From assembly GCA_000802045.1 (NCBI GenBank), contig JUEF01000074.1, forward strand, positions 1-64,000: a DNA stretch of 64,000 nucleotides, in the 5' to 3' direction. Of the stretch, positions 47,176 to 58,753 are shown in pieces. Each line of letters begins with the position of its first letter. Position 1 is the stretch's first letter. A program made the position numbers and the translations under genes. The notes beneath the pieces are model-generated. The model worked only from the letters and a program-made list of their open reading frames with translations. It was not told where the DNA came from and made no database searches. The stretch is from Peptococcaceae bacterium BICA1-8 (GTDB lineage Bacteria; Bacillota; Peptococcia; Peptococcales; BICA1-8).

Positions 47176-48033
47176 CTACCCTTGCTGTGCATTGGCGCCG
47201 CCGACTATTTCGGATATTTCCCGGGTAATTGCGGCTTGGCGAGCCATGTTGTACTTTAGGGTCAGTTGATCAATCATATCGCCAGCGTTATCGGTGGCTG
47301 ATCCCATAGCGGTCATAGTGGCACCATGTTCGCTGGCTTTGGCTTCTGTTAATGCACTAAAGACCTGATTGATGAGGTATAGTGGAAGTAATTGATTTAA
47401 TACCGTTTGAGGTGAGGGGTCAAAAATGTAATCCAATTCCCCACCGGATTCCTCTTGGGGTGTTTCTATGGGTAGTAGCTTTTTAGTTTTAGGCTTATGC
47501 TGCATAGCGGTAATGAATTGGGTATAGACTATATAGACCTCATCATAAATGCCTTGTGTATAAAAGGTTTTAACCGCCTCTGCCAATTCTTTAGCTTCGC
47601 TTAGTTTGGGTATATCGGAAATGCCAATGAACTCGGCTTCTACCTTATAGTTTCTTTTTCTAAAAAAGTCTCTGGCCTTTTTGCCTACAGCTAAGATGCC
47701 AATTTCTTGATCGCGATGGTGAGCCATTGATACTATTGCACTTCTAATAATGTTGGCATTATAGCCGCCGGATAAACCTTTATTGGCTGCAACAATAATA
47801 AACCCGATCTTTTTGGGCTCCCGAACCTCTAATAGGGCATCTTTTAAATCAGGAGAGGAAGCAACCAAACGGGATAAGACTTCTTCTAATTTGTTTGAAT
47901 AAGGGCGAGCGGAAACTACTGCACCTTGAGTTCTTCTGAGCTTTGCAGCAGCCACCATCTCCATAGCCTTAGTAATCTGCTGAGTATTTTTAACACTGCG
48001 TATTCTTCTTTTTATATCACTAACACTAGCCAA
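47176..48033 (-). CDS. atpG: ATP synthase F1 gamma subunit
   Basis: DIKRRIRSVKNTQQITKAMEMVAAAKLRR ... LKYNMARQAAITREISEIVGGANA. Confidence 0.97.
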   Translation of the reverse strand: MASVSDIKRRIRSVKNTQQITKAMEMVAAAKLRRTQGAVVSARPYSNKLEEVLSRLVASSPDLKDALLEVREPKKIGFIIVAANKGLSGGYNANIIRSAIVSMAHHRDQEIGILAVGKKARDFFRKRNYKVEAEFIGISDIPKLSEAKELAEAVKTFYTQGIYDEVYIVYTQFITAMQHKPKTKKLLPIETPQEESGGELDYIFDPSPQTVLNQLLPLYLINQVFSALTEAKASEHGATMTAMGSATDNAGDMIDQLTLKYNMARQAAITREISEIVGGANAQQG

Positions 48034-48160
48034 TCATTTCACCACCTTCTCGTAGGCACTGAAGAGTCAGATCCTTCGCTACCGCTCAGGATGACAATCT
48101 TGGCATTTGCCATATCGTTGACTTTTTCAGTGGTCTCCCTTCTCTTGGGGGCTTTTTAGG

Positions 48161-49675
<1,515 letters not shown>

Positions 49676-50242
49676 TTAGTCCCTCACCCCAATCTTGGAA
49701 AACTGTATATTCTTTAAGCTTTTCTTCATAATAGATAAGCGTTTGACAACACTACCGTCAATAACTTTGTCGCCCATTTTAACCACTAAGCCACCAATAA
49801 TACTAGGATCAACAGTCACCTGAAGTCGGACATTTTTCCCACTCATTAAAGAAAGCTTAGTCACTATGTCCTTGAAATCTTTATCAGTGAGCGCTACCGC
49901 TGACCGGACTTGGGCATTAATGATATTTCTAGTGATATCGGCCAGCCTTTTATACTCGGCAAATATATTGGGGAGAAATGCCTCCCGGTTTTTATCAATT
50001 AATACCATAAGAAAATTTACCATAATATCGGAAACCTTGCCTTTAAATAATTGCCGAATTGCTTGTTTCTTATCGGCTGCCATGATTTTTTCACTAAACC
50101 AGATATGGTTTAGATGTTCATAGGCATTGATACTGGCAAGGCAATCATTGATTTCCTTTTCACTTTGGTCTATGGTGTTTTTTTCTTGGGCTATTTGGAG
50201 GAGAGCCTGGGCATAACGCTTGGCTACGGTTTTGTTATTCAC
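49676..50242 (-). CDS. atpH: ATP synthase F1 delta subunit
   Basis: AKRYAQALLQIAQEKNTID...VTVDPSIIGGLVVKMGDKVIDGSVVKRLSIMKKSL. Confidence 0.95.
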   Translation of the reverse strand: MNNKTVAKRYAQALLQIAQEKNTIDQSEKEINDCLASINAYEHLNHIWFSEKIMAADKKQAIRQLFKGKVSDIMVNFLMVLIDKNREAFLPNIFAEYKRLADITRNIINAQVRSAVALTDKDFKDIVTKLSLMSGKNVRLQVTVDPSIIGGLVVKMGDKVIDGSVVKRLSIMKKSLKNIQFSKIGVRD

Positions 50243-50724
50243 TGAGCTTCCCCTACCTCTTTAACAAAGTCCTGCACCATTTTTTCCTGGTCCTTACCGT
50301 CAATACTCTTGGAAATTATTTTTTCCGCTGCTAAAACAGCGAGTGTTGCTACTTCATCTCTTAACTCCGACAAGGCCTTAGTTTTTTCCAGGCGAATCTC
50401 GTCCTGAGCCTTAGCGCTAACTTTCTCGGCTTCCGTTCTAGCTTGATTAACAATTTCGTTCTTTGTTTCTTCGCCCATTTTGCTTGCTTTGGCTATAATG
50501 TCCTGGGCCTCTGATTTGGCATTTTGCAGCTGGCTGGCATACTCATCTTTCATCTTTTCAGAATCCATTTTAGCCTTTTCTGCTTTATCCAGGTTATTAA
50601 TAACTTCATTTCTTCTCTCATTCAACATGTGGGTCACAGGTTTATACAAGAATTTATTTAAAATGGCTACCAAAATCAAAAAGTTGATGATAGCCCATAC
50701 TATATCAGGAATATGAATGCTCAT
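50239..50724 (-). CDS. atpF: ATP synthase Fo b subunit
   Basis: N-terminal TM, LNKFLYKPVTHMLNERRNEVINNLDKAEKAK, long coiled coil. Confidence 0.95.
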   Translation of the reverse strand: MSIHIPDIVWAIINFLILVAILNKFLYKPVTHMLNERRNEVINNLDKAEKAKMDSEKMKDEYASQLQNAKSEAQDIIAKASKMGEETKNEIVNQARTEAEKVSAKAQDEIRLEKTKALSELRDEVATLAVLAAEKIISKSIDGKDQEKMVQDFVKEVGEAQ

Positions 50725-50766
50725 ACATGAATCCCCCTCTCGTAAACGGGCTTGAAAATATCATGG

Positions 50767-50792
50767 AGGCGATTGGAACAAACCAATCGCCT
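50767..50792 (-). promoter_or_regulatory. hairpin in the atpE-atpF intergenic region, no T-tract
   Basis: aggcgattgg-aacaaa-ccaatcgcct perfect 10-bp stem. Confidence 0.6.
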
Positions 50793-50804
50793 GCCTAGGC
50801 CCTA

Positions 50805-51065
<261 letters not shown>

Positions 51066-51106
51066 TCAAATGATGTGGATTAAAATAAATTTATTGACCT
51101 ACCATT

Positions 51107-51826
51107 TTAATGATGATGCACTTCAGTGGCTTCAGCAATATATATAGATGCCAACAAGGTAAAAACAAATGCCTGAATAAATCCGAATAGAAGCCCTAAA
51201 ATCATCATTGGTAAAGGTACAATTAAGGGTACTAAAGCAAAGAGCCCTGCAACAACCATTTCTTCTCCAAATACGTTTCCGTAAAGACGCAAAGAAAGGG
51301 ATACTGGTCTTACAATCTGTTCAATGATATTTAGCGGAAACATAAAAGGCATGGGCTCGAAAAAGTGTTTAAAATATTTTAAGCCCTTTTCCTTAACGCC
51401 ATAATATTGGGTAGCCATAAAAACTACTAGGGCTAATGCCAAGGTCACACTCCAATTACTAGTTGGTGCCTTTAGACCAGGAGTATGACCAGCTCCAGGC
51501 AGAACACCGGAATAATTGGAAACTAGAATAAAAAGAAATAAGCTTCCCAATAGAGGAAGATATTTTTTTGCCCTTTCTTCCCCCATTATCCCCGATAATA
51601 GGTTAATGATCCCTTCAACTGCAAATTCCATAACGTTCTGTATGCCTGACGGGATTCGTTTCATATTCCGGGTAGCCAGGTAGGAAACAATAGCTAATAA
51701 AAGCATGATCCCCCACATTGTAGTTGTTTCACTTGTAACATCTAAGCCAAATATACTGAATAATATCTGGGGCCCATGCTCGGTCCCACCTGCCTCGGCA
51801 GCATAGGCAGCCTTTGTCCAAAACAA
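51107..51826 (-). CDS. atpB: ATP synthase Fo a subunit
   Basis: SLSLRLYGNVFGEEMV, QAFVFTLLASIYIAEA. Confidence 0.97.
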   Translation of the reverse strand: MFWTKAAYAAEAGGTEHGPQILFSIFGLDVTSETTTMWGIMLLLAIVSYLATRNMKRIPSGIQNVMEFAVEGIINLLSGIMGEERAKKYLPLLGSLFLFILVSNYSGVLPGAGHTPGLKAPTSNWSVTLALALVVFMATQYYGVKEKGLKYFKHFFEPMPFMFPLNIIEQIVRPVSLSLRLYGNVFGEEMVVAGLFALVPLIVPLPMMILGLLFGFIQAFVFTLLASIYIAEATEVHHH

Positions 51827-52108
51827 TCAGCTCACCCCCTTCTTACCTATAGTGTATTGAAATAATATGTAATTTTTAACCATTGTTAAACCGACAGCAG
51901 CGGATATAAGCATCCACATGTCCTTTCTGACTAAAAATAACAAAGCAATGTTTATAAACTGCCGCAACAAAAATTGATTCGTAAATTTTCTCTTGGATTG
52001 TGTTTGTGCATTTGTCTCAAGTTTCTTATAAGCTCGAATGACTAATTGGTGGTTTATGATACTTACGGCAAGCCCTAAGCTAAAACCGATTAAAATAGAT
52101 ATGAACAT
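51827..52108 (-). CDS. atpI: ATP synthase subunit I (AtpI)
   Basis: Small membrane protein directly upstream of atpB; GFSLGLAVSIINHQLV...GLTMVKNYILFQY. Confidence 0.8.
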   Translation of the reverse strand: MFISILIGFSLGLAVSIINHQLVIRAYKKLETNAQTQSKRKFTNQFLLRQFINIALLFLVRKDMWMLISAAVGLTMVKNYILFQYTIGKKGVS

Positions 52109-52122
52109 AGAATCAATCCTTT

Positions 52123-52215
52123 AGATTTCACTTCGTTAGATTAAGATTTCACTACATTTCATTCCGTTAGATTTTTCTTAATTTTTTTCTAGCGAAGCGA
52201 AATCTTAACCTTAAT
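52123..52215. repeat. TCTAGCGAAGCGAAATCTTAACC inverted module
   Basis: agatttcacttcgttagattaagatttcac ... tctagcgaagcgaaatcttaaccttaatcttaatc. Confidence 0.85.
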
Positions 52216-52216
52216 C

Positions 52217-52438
52217 TTAATCTGGTTTTTTCTCCATCCTCTTTAGGTTGTCCAATAGGTTTTTAAAAGTTACACTAACACCTAATAGTATACCCACTAT
52301 TAAAAACAAAGGATAAGTATTAAAACGATTATCCAGCCAGGTACCACCCTTGAATCCCAAGTAAATACTAACTGCCATAGTTATGCCAAAGGAAATACCG
52401 AAATGGACATATTTTAGGGCGTTATTTTCTTTACCCAT
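52217..52438 (-). CDS. AtpZ/AtpI family F0F1 accessory membrane protein
   Basis: YVHFGISFGITMAVSIYLGFKGGTWLDNRFNTYPLFLIVGILLGVSVTFKNLL. Confidence 0.85.
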   Translation of the reverse strand: MGKENNALKYVHFGISFGITMAVSIYLGFKGGTWLDNRFNTYPLFLIVGILLGVSVTFKNLLDNLKRMEKKPD

Positions 52439-52635
52439 AATTCACCTCAATTTTGTCCCTAACGGGACAGGTTAAGGTTAAGGCTAAGGTTGAGGAAACC
52501 CTTATCTTAATTTTTGCCAATAGAGATATTATATTCGCTTCATCTAAATAAATTCCTTTTTTTATTTAAAGATTAAAAATCTTTTATACAAACCGGGCAA
52601 TTTATCCTTGCTAAAAAGCTACTGATTCTTGCAGT

Positions 52636-52713
52636 GTCATCCTGAGGGAGGTACGACCGAAGGATCTTAAGATTCTTCAATTCGTAGGATCCTTCACTAT
52701 CGTTCAGGATGAC
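52636..52713. repeat. GTCATCCTGAGGGAGG...GATAGTGAAGGATCC repeat overlapping the wecB 3' end
   Basis: gtcatcctgagggaggtacgaccgaaggatc...ggatccttcactatcgttcaggatgac. Confidence 0.88.
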
Positions 52714-53831
52714 AGGGGGGAGTAGTCCTTTAAGGAATCTATGATCCTGAGGCAAGCTTTACCATCACCATAAGGATTTACTGCTTGTGCCATTTTACCA
52801 TACAGATCTTTATTTACAAGTAGGCCTTTGGAGGTTTCGAAAATACTTTCGATATTTGTTCCTACTAAGGCTACCGTCCCCGCTACTACTGCTTCCGGGC
52901 GCTCTGTGTTTTCCCTAAGAACCAGCACTGGCTTTCCTAAGGCAGGGGCTTCTTCCTGCAATCCTCCTGAATCAGTAAGGATTAGATAGGAGCGCGCCAT
53001 CAGGTTGGCAAAGGGTTCATAGTCTAGGGGCTCTATAAGGTGAATGCGTTCATGACCGGTTAATATGCTATACGCAATCTCACGAACAGCAGGATTTTTA
53101 TGGACAGGAAAAATAATTTCAATATCTTCAAACTGTTCATGAAGAAGTGCCAATGCTTTGAATATATTTTCCATTGGTTGACCTAGATTTTCCCTACGGT
53201 GGGTAGTAACTAAAAGCACCCGCTTCTGGCTAAAATCTATCGCCTTTAGCTGAGGATTAGTAAATTCAAAATCTTCTTTGACTGTAGCCAATAAGGCATC
53301 AATTACGGTATTTCCGGTAACATAGATACTATCTTCACTTACCCCCTCTCGAAGGAGATTGTCTTTTGCTGTTTGAGTAGGAGCAAAGTGTAAGGCTGCT
53401 ATTCCACCGGTGAGCTTTCTGTTCATTTCCTCTGGAAAGGGCGAATAGCTATCACCGGAACGGAGACCCGCCTCCACGTGACCAACGGTTATCTTTTTGT
53501 AATAGGCAGCCAGGCTGGCCGCTAAGGTTGTTGTTGTATCACCATGGACTAATACTATCTGGGGCTTTTCCTGCTCTAGGATTTCTTCTAAACCCTTTAA
53601 AGCCCGACAGGTAATATCATAGAGGGATTGACCGGACTGCATAATATTTAAATCGTACTGAGGTATGATTTTAAACAAATTCAAAACCTGGTCCAGCATC
53701 TCTCTATGTTGAGCTGTTACAACAACACAGCTTTTAAAGCCTTTTTCAATTTCCAAGGCTTTAACCAAAGGTGCCATTTTTATTGCTTCCGGCCTTGTTC
53801 CGAAAATACTCATTACTTTAAACTGGGACAT
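52704..53831 (-). CDS. wecB: UDP-N-acetylglucosamine 2-epimerase (non-hydrolysing)
   Basis: FGTRPEAIKMAPLVKAL, VTAQHREMLDQVL, HGDTTTTLAASLAAYY, VTTHRRENLG, LILTDSGGLQEEAPALGKPVLVLRENTERPEAV. Confidence 0.96.
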   Translation of the reverse strand: MSQFKVMSIFGTRPEAIKMAPLVKALEIEKGFKSCVVVTAQHREMLDQVLNLFKIIPQYDLNIMQSGQSLYDITCRALKGLEEILEQEKPQIVLVHGDTTTTLAASLAAYYKKITVGHVEAGLRSGDSYSPFPEEMNRKLTGGIAALHFAPTQTAKDNLLREGVSEDSIYVTGNTVIDALLATVKEDFEFTNPQLKAIDFSQKRVLLVTTHRRENLGQPMENIFKALALLHEQFEDIEIIFPVHKNPAVREIAYSILTGHERIHLIEPLDYEPFANLMARSYLILTDSGGLQEEAPALGKPVLVLRENTERPEAVVAGTVALVGTNIESIFETSKGLLVNKDLYGKMAQAVNPYGDGKACLRIIDSLKDYSPLSS

Positions 53832-54018
53832 TCTTATCATTCCTTCATATTAGTTACTGGTTACTGGTGACTAGTGACTAGTGGCTAGGCAAAAGTAACC
53901 AGTCACAGTCCATGGTCGATAGTCGATAGTCAATTCGGGGGCGGTTCTTGACTTGCCCCTTTAATCTAGCGAAGCGGAATCTTAATCTAACGCAACGAAG
54001 TGGAGTGTAATCTTTATT

Positions 54019-54327
54019 TTACTTTAGATATCCTTTATCCATGAGCTTTTGGACATGTTCTTCTAACATGATACCAATATCTATATGATAATATTCTTCT
54101 AGGACATACATCATAGATACCGCCGTTTGAGCTACATCGAAAAGTTCTCTGGTTATCATGCGCATTACTTCTTCTTCTTTAATTAAATTTTTTTCCCCGC
54201 TTAATCCCCGATACTTCCCTATGGCCTGAGCCAATTCCCCTGCTTCCTCCATCAGCTTTAATGCTGTTGATTCCAGGGTAGGAGCGAGATTATTCAGTTT
54301 GGGCAGGGCTATAACCTTATGCTCCAT
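54019..54327 (-). CDS. MazG-like nucleotide pyrophosphohydrolase-domain protein
   Basis: LKLMEEAGELAQAIGKYRG...MITRELFDVAQTAVSMMYVL. Confidence 0.8.
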   Translation of the reverse strand: MEHKVIALPKLNNLAPTLESTALKLMEEAGELAQAIGKYRGLSGEKNLIKEEEVMRMITRELFDVAQTAVSMMYVLEEYYHIDIGIMLEEHVQKLMDKGYLK

Positions 54328-54427
54328 GCTTGCACCTCCTGATTCATTTTGTATTGGGGCAGCTTTTTGGGTTTCGTGGCCGGTGATCGGTGGTCGGTGG
54401 TCGGTGACCCCAGTTTTTCGTTGTTTC

Positions 54428-54450
54428 AGACGCGCAATGCGCGCCCCTAC
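54428..54450. repeat. REP palindrome overlapping the comEB stop codon
   Basis: agacgcgcaatgcgcgcccctac; CTA at 54447-54449 is the comEB TAG. Confidence 0.9.
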
Positions 54451-54893
54451 ACCGGTAAATACTCTTCCACTTTAATGTTTGCTTCTTTTAAAATCTCTAG
54501 GGAAAGCTGGTCAGGGTAGCTGCCTTGGTACACTATTTTAACTATTCCTGCATTAATGAGCATTTTGGCACATAGTACACAGGGAAAGGTTGTGCTATAA
54601 AGGGTACCGCCTTTAATCTGTACTCCATGAACTGCAGCCTGGATTATTGCGTTCTGCTCCGCATGGAGGCCTCGGCATAGCTCATGTCTCTCACCTCTAG
54701 GTACGTCCAGCTTCTCCCGTATACAGCCTGTCTCCAAGCAGTGCAAAAGCCCGGAAGGTGCACCATTATAACCTGTAGAGAGAATATGCCTGTCCTTTAT
54801 AATAACGGCACCTACATGCCTTCTCAAGCAGGTAGACCTTTTTGCAACCACTTGAGTAATCTCCATAAAATATTGATCCCAATTAGGACGCAT
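54447..54893 (-). CDS. comEB: dCMP deaminase (ComEB-like)
   Basis: [50 protein letters not shown] zinc motifs. Confidence 0.93.
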   Translation of the reverse strand: MRPNWDQYFMEITQVVAKRSTCLRRHVGAVIIKDRHILSTGYNGAPSGLLHCLETGCIREKLDVPRGERHELCRGLHAEQNAIIQAAVHGVQIKGGTLYSTTFPCVLCAKMLINAGIVKIVYQGSYPDQLSLEILKEANIKVEEYLPV

Positions 54894-54913
54894 TATTTCC
54901 TCCTCCGTAACAC

Positions 54914-55272
54914 TAAAAGTCGGCGTGACGTCTAAAAAGTTAGACTGCTCGTCGGCGTGACGTCTAAAAAGTAAGCTTATGGGTCGGCATTACGTCTTAC
55001 CAGACAACCTGCACGTCGGCATAAAAAATAAATGATATGCTGACGGAATAATTTAACCCAACAGCCGTAATGCCGTCCTGATAAATTGACCAAAAAGCCA
55101 TCATGCCGACCTAACAATTGACCCATTAGTCATAATGCGGACCCCAAAATTTAACCCATTAGCCGTCATGCCGCCCTACAAAGTTTCCCCAAAGCCGTCA
55201 TGCGGACCCCAAAATTTAACCCATAAGGCATAATGCCGCCCTATAAAGTGTCCCAATAGCCGTCACGCCATA
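54914..55272. repeat. 32-33 bp period array (about 11 units) with a central orientation flip
   Basis: Left units gtcggcgtgacgtct + ~17 nt; right units agccgtcatgcc(g/c)(a/c)cc + ~16 nt; flip near 55020-55060. Confidence 0.92.
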
Positions 55273-55273
55273 A

Positions 55274-55903
55274 TTATTTAGTCCCAAATAGTCTATCCCC
55301 TGCATCGCCTAAGCCGGGGACTATGTAGCCGTGGTCATTGAGTTTTTCGTCTATACCGGCTACATAAATATCGACATCAGTATGTTCGTCTTGGACCCTT
55401 TGGATACCTTCCGGAGCAGCTATTAGACACATTAGTTTAATGTTCTTTACTCCTCTGTCTTTTAAAAACTTAATACCCGCAGCAGCAGAACCTCCGGTAG
55501 CCAGCATAGGGTCAATAACAATTAAATCCCTTTCTGTTAAGTCGGGAGGCAGCTTGCAGTAATATTCTACCGGTTCTAAAGTATCGGGATCTCGATATAG
55601 ACCTATATGCCCGACTTTTGCGGCGGGAATAAGCCTAAGCATTCCTCCAACCATACCGAGACCTGCCCTTAAAATAGGGACAAAAGCTACCTTTCTACCC
55701 GCAATCACATTGCATTTTGCTTCTGCTACAGGTGTCTTAACAATAACCTCCTCTAATGGAAAATCTCTGGTTACTTCATAGGTCATAAGCATAGCGACCT
55801 CTTCAACTAATTCCCGAAATTCCTTAGAGCCCGTTTCCTGTGAACGGATGTATGTTAATTTATGCTGTATCATAGGATGATTTAGTACAAATACTTGTGA
55901 CAT
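55274..55903 (-). CDS. upp: uracil phosphoribosyltransferase
   Basis: [56 protein letters not shown]. Confidence 0.97.
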   Translation of the reverse strand: MSQVFVLNHPMIQHKLTYIRSQETGSKEFRELVEEVAMLMTYEVTRDFPLEEVIVKTPVAEAKCNVIAGRKVAFVPILRAGLGMVGGMLRLIPAAKVGHIGLYRDPDTLEPVEYYCKLPPDLTERDLIVIDPMLATGGSAAAGIKFLKDRGVKNIKLMCLIAAPEGIQRVQDEHTDVDIYVAGIDEKLNDHGYIVPGLGDAGDRLFGTK

Positions 55904-55921
55904 ATGTTACCTCCTTGTGTT

Positions 55922-56130
55922 ATTACTAGTTACTAGTGACTAGTGACTAGTAACTGGCGTAAGTGTTTAAGTGAAAAGAGTGCTCAGTGGTCAGTGCCCA
56001 GTAAGAAGAGCTTAAGAACATTAAATAGACTATTGGCAATCTCTTGGGTCGAGATCGCCACGCTACGCTCGCGATGACAGGGTAATATTATACTGTTTTC
56101 AGTAGCACTGTAGCACTGTAGCACTGACAT
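55922..56130. repeat. composite: heptamer array, GTCATCGCGAGCG-type repeat and (GTAGCACT)n
   Basis: actagttactagtgactagtgactag; ggcaatctcttgggtcgagatcgccacgctacgctcgcgatgaca; agtagcactgtagcactgtagcact. Confidence 0.85.
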
Positions 56131-56178
56131 ACTGTATAGCCCTTGAGCTTACACACTATCCTTCAGATTAACCCCATA

Positions 56179-57417
56179 TTAATATTGAAACAGTGGGAAT
56201 TTTTCTGTTAGGGCTTTTACACCGGACCGGGCTTCATCCATTTTTTTATCAACGAGAATCATATTTATTAAATTGGCTATTTCCGCCATCTCGTTAGCTC
56301 CCATGCCGCGGGTGGTGACAGCCGGTGTACCAATTCGGATTCCGCTAGTCACAAATGGGCTTTCAGTTTCAAAGGGGATGGTATTTTTATTAACGGTAAT
56401 ACCCGCTTCATCTAACAGAGTTTCTGCAGCTTTACCGGTTAGACCCTTTGTCCTGAGGTCAACTAGCATTAAGTGATTATCAGTACCGCCCGAAACTAAA
56501 CGGAACCCCTTGTTTTGCAAGGATTGGGCCAAGGCTTGAGCATTACTAAGTATTCTCTTCTGATATTCTTTAAATTCAGGCTTTAATGCCTCATGGAAGG
56601 ACACTGCTTTAGCTGCAATAACATGCATTAATGGGCCACCTTGAATCCCAGGGAAAATTGCTTTATCAATATCTTTAGCAAACTCTTCTTGGCAGAGAAT
56701 CATTCCACCCCTTGGACCTCTGAGAGTTTTGTGGGTTGTTGTTGTTACAAAATGAGCATGGAGAACCGGATTGGGATGAATTCCTGCTACCACAAGACCG
56801 GCAATATGAGCCATATCAACCATAAGATAGGCACCAACTGCATCTGCTATTTCCCGGAATTTAGCAAAGTCTAATTTCCTAGGATACGCACTAGCACCTG
56901 CTACTATTAGCTTAGGCTTACTTTCTCGTGCCGCTGCAAAAACCTGATCATAATCAATGGTTTCTGTTTCTTTATCAACCCCATAAGCAACAAAGTTGAA
57001 ATATTTGCCTGAAATATTTACCGGACTGCCGTGGGTCAAATGACCACCATGGCTTAAATTCATACCTAAAACTGTATCTCCCGGTTTAAGAATAGCAAAA
57101 TATACAGCCGTATTAGCTTGGGCTCCAGAATGGGGCTGGACATTAGCATGGTCTGCACCAAAAAGCTTTTTCGCCCTATCCCGAGCTAAATTTTCCGCTA
57201 CATCCACATACTCACAACCGCCATAGTATCTTTTCCCTGGATATCCTTCAGCATACTTATTTGTCATCACACAGCCTTGAGCAGCCATAACCGCCTTGCT
57301 GACGAAATTTTCCGAGGCAATTAATTCAATTTTATTAAGCTGTCTTTTTTCTTCATTATAAATGGCTTCAGTCAATTCGGGGTCTATTGGCAGTAAATAC
57401 TCTTTAATATAATCCAT
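56179..57417 (-). CDS. glyA: serine hydroxymethyltransferase
   Basis: [45 protein letters not shown]. Confidence 0.98.
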   Translation of the reverse strand: MDYIKEYLLPIDPELTEAIYNEEKRQLNKIELIASENFVSKAVMAAQGCVMTNKYAEGYPGKRYYGGCEYVDVAENLARDRAKKLFGADHANVQPHSGAQANTAVYFAILKPGDTVLGMNLSHGGHLTHGSPVNISGKYFNFVAYGVDKETETIDYDQVFAAARESKPKLIVAGASAYPRKLDFAKFREIADAVGAYLMVDMAHIAGLVVAGIHPNPVLHAHFVTTTTHKTLRGPRGGMILCQEEFAKDIDKAIFPGIQGGPLMHVIAAKAVSFHEALKPEFKEYQKRILSNAQALAQSLQNKGFRLVSGGTDNHLMLVDLRTKGLTGKAAETLLDEAGITVNKNTIPFETESPFVTSGIRIGTPAVTTRGMGANEMAEIANLINMILVDKKMDEARSGVKALTEKFPLFQY

Positions 57418-57464
57418 TGTTTTCCTCCTTGTTTTTTTACTTTGGGGACAGACTGAATGAAAAG

Positions 57465-57540
57465 TGGCTAGTTCCTAGTGGCTAGTGACTAGTGGCTAGT
57501 AAATCTTTTACTAACAACTAATAACCAGCCACTAGCCACT
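57465..57540. repeat. heptamer array
   Basis: ggctagttcctagtggctagtgactagtggctag ... aaccagccactagccactt. Confidence 0.75.
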
Positions 57541-57553
57541 TAACCTATGATGT

Positions 57554-58105
57554 TCACATGCATGTGTATTTCGCTCTTTCTCCGCCGATTAGCTTTGGGC
57601 GGGTTCTGGCTAATGTTAAATGGGCATTGCCGATTGCTTTAATTTCTAGGCGGATAGGGATAGCTACTTTCTTTAGGTACATACCGATAAATGTATCACC
57701 GATATCCATACCAGCATGGGCTTTTATTTCCTCTACTAAAACGGGTTTTTCGAGCTTTTCATAGGTGATCGTTGCCAAGGAGCCCCCTGCTTTCTGGTGT
57801 GGAACTACAGTAACCTCTTCCCACCAGTATTTTTCTTGTGCTTCTCGCTCAACTACTAAGGCTCTATTCAAATGTTCACAGCACTGGACAGCTATATAAA
57901 TATTTCGTTCCTTAAGGGGCGGCAACAGCGCTGAGATAATTGCCTCTGCAATCTCTAGGCTGCCGGCGGAACCTATCCTTTCACCAGCTACTTCGCTGGT
58001 ACTACAGCCCACTACCAAAACCTGCCCTGCTTTAAGGTTGGCGGCTTCTAATAAATCTTCTAGCGCCTTTTTTGTATCTATTTTTATTTGTTCTAGATCA
58101 ATCAT
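57554..58105 (-). CDS. ywlG: YwlG/UPF0340 (DUF436) family protein
   Basis: VVGCSTSEVAGERIGSAGSLEIA, AVQCCEHLNRALVVERE, HAGMDIGDTFIGMYLKKV; positioned between glyA and rpiB as in B. subtilis. Confidence 0.9.
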   Translation of the reverse strand: MIDLEQIKIDTKKALEDLLEAANLKAGQVLVVGCSTSEVAGERIGSAGSLEIAEAIISALLPPLKERNIYIAVQCCEHLNRALVVEREAQEKYWWEEVTVVPHQKAGGSLATITYEKLEKPVLVEEIKAHAGMDIGDTFIGMYLKKVAIPIRLEIKAIGNAHLTLARTRPKLIGGERAKYTCM

Positions 58106-58121
58106 GGTAAACACCTCTCTT

Positions 58122-58195
58122 CGTAGGGGCGCCCAATGGGCGTCCGTGGTTATTAATTATTGATATCAGAGCGGACGCGCAATGCGCGCCCCTAC
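58122..58195. repeat. two REP palindromes facing each other (REPIN-like)
   Basis: cgtaggggcgcccaatgggcgtccg at 58122-58146 and cggacgcgcaatgcgcgcccctac at 58172-58195, opposite orientation, 25 bp apart. Confidence 0.9.
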
Positions 58196-58224
58196 ATCAG
58201 GGGGAATCTAGAAAATAAATAAAT

Positions 58225-58665
58225 TTATTTATTTTCTATCTGATGTATTTTATCTACCCGTTTTTGGTGACGGCCGCCGCAAAAATCGGTTTTCATCCAA
58301 ATGTCAACTATATCTAGAGCCAGGCCCCTGCCTATGACCCTTTCTCCCATGGTTAGGATATTAGCATTATTATGTTCCCGACTAGCTCGTGCTGAAAAGG
58401 TATCATGGCATAAAGCAGCTCTGATCCCATTGACTTTATTAGCTGCGATACCAATTCCTATACCTGTTCCGCAAATCAAAATGCCACGGTCAAATTCTCC
58501 AGAAGCTACAGCTCTGGCCGCGGGAAGAGCAATATCAGGGTAGTCACAGGAATCAATAGAATGAGTACCAAAGTCTTTATACTCTAGCCCTTTCTCGACT
58601 AAATACTTTTTTATTTCTTCCTTTAATAATAGACCGCCATGGTCTGAGCCTAATGCTATTCGCAC
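58225..58665 (-). CDS. rpiB: ribose 5-phosphate isomerase B
   Basis: RIALGSDHGGLLLKEEIKKYL, ILICGTGIGIGIAANKVNGIRAALCHDTFSARASREHNNANILTMG; start reset to GTG after aaaggaga. Confidence 0.95.
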   Translation of the reverse strand: MRIALGSDHGGLLLKEEIKKYLVEKGLEYKDFGTHSIDSCDYPDIALPAARAVASGEFDRGILICGTGIGIGIAANKVNGIRAALCHDTFSARASREHNNANILTMGERVIGRGLALDIVDIWMKTDFCGGRHQKRVDKIHQIENK

Positions 58666-58753
58666 AAATTCATCTCCTTTTGAATCGCCAATGGCGATTC
58701 CGTCTTTTCGTGGGCACGTTGATTCGTGGGCGCGTAAAATCATTATTAAAACC

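Noticed and set aside
54914-55272. Possible CRISPR array
   Set aside because: Cores are only ~16 nt and variable, orientation flips mid-array, spacers drift and partly repeat, and no cas genes are present in the window.
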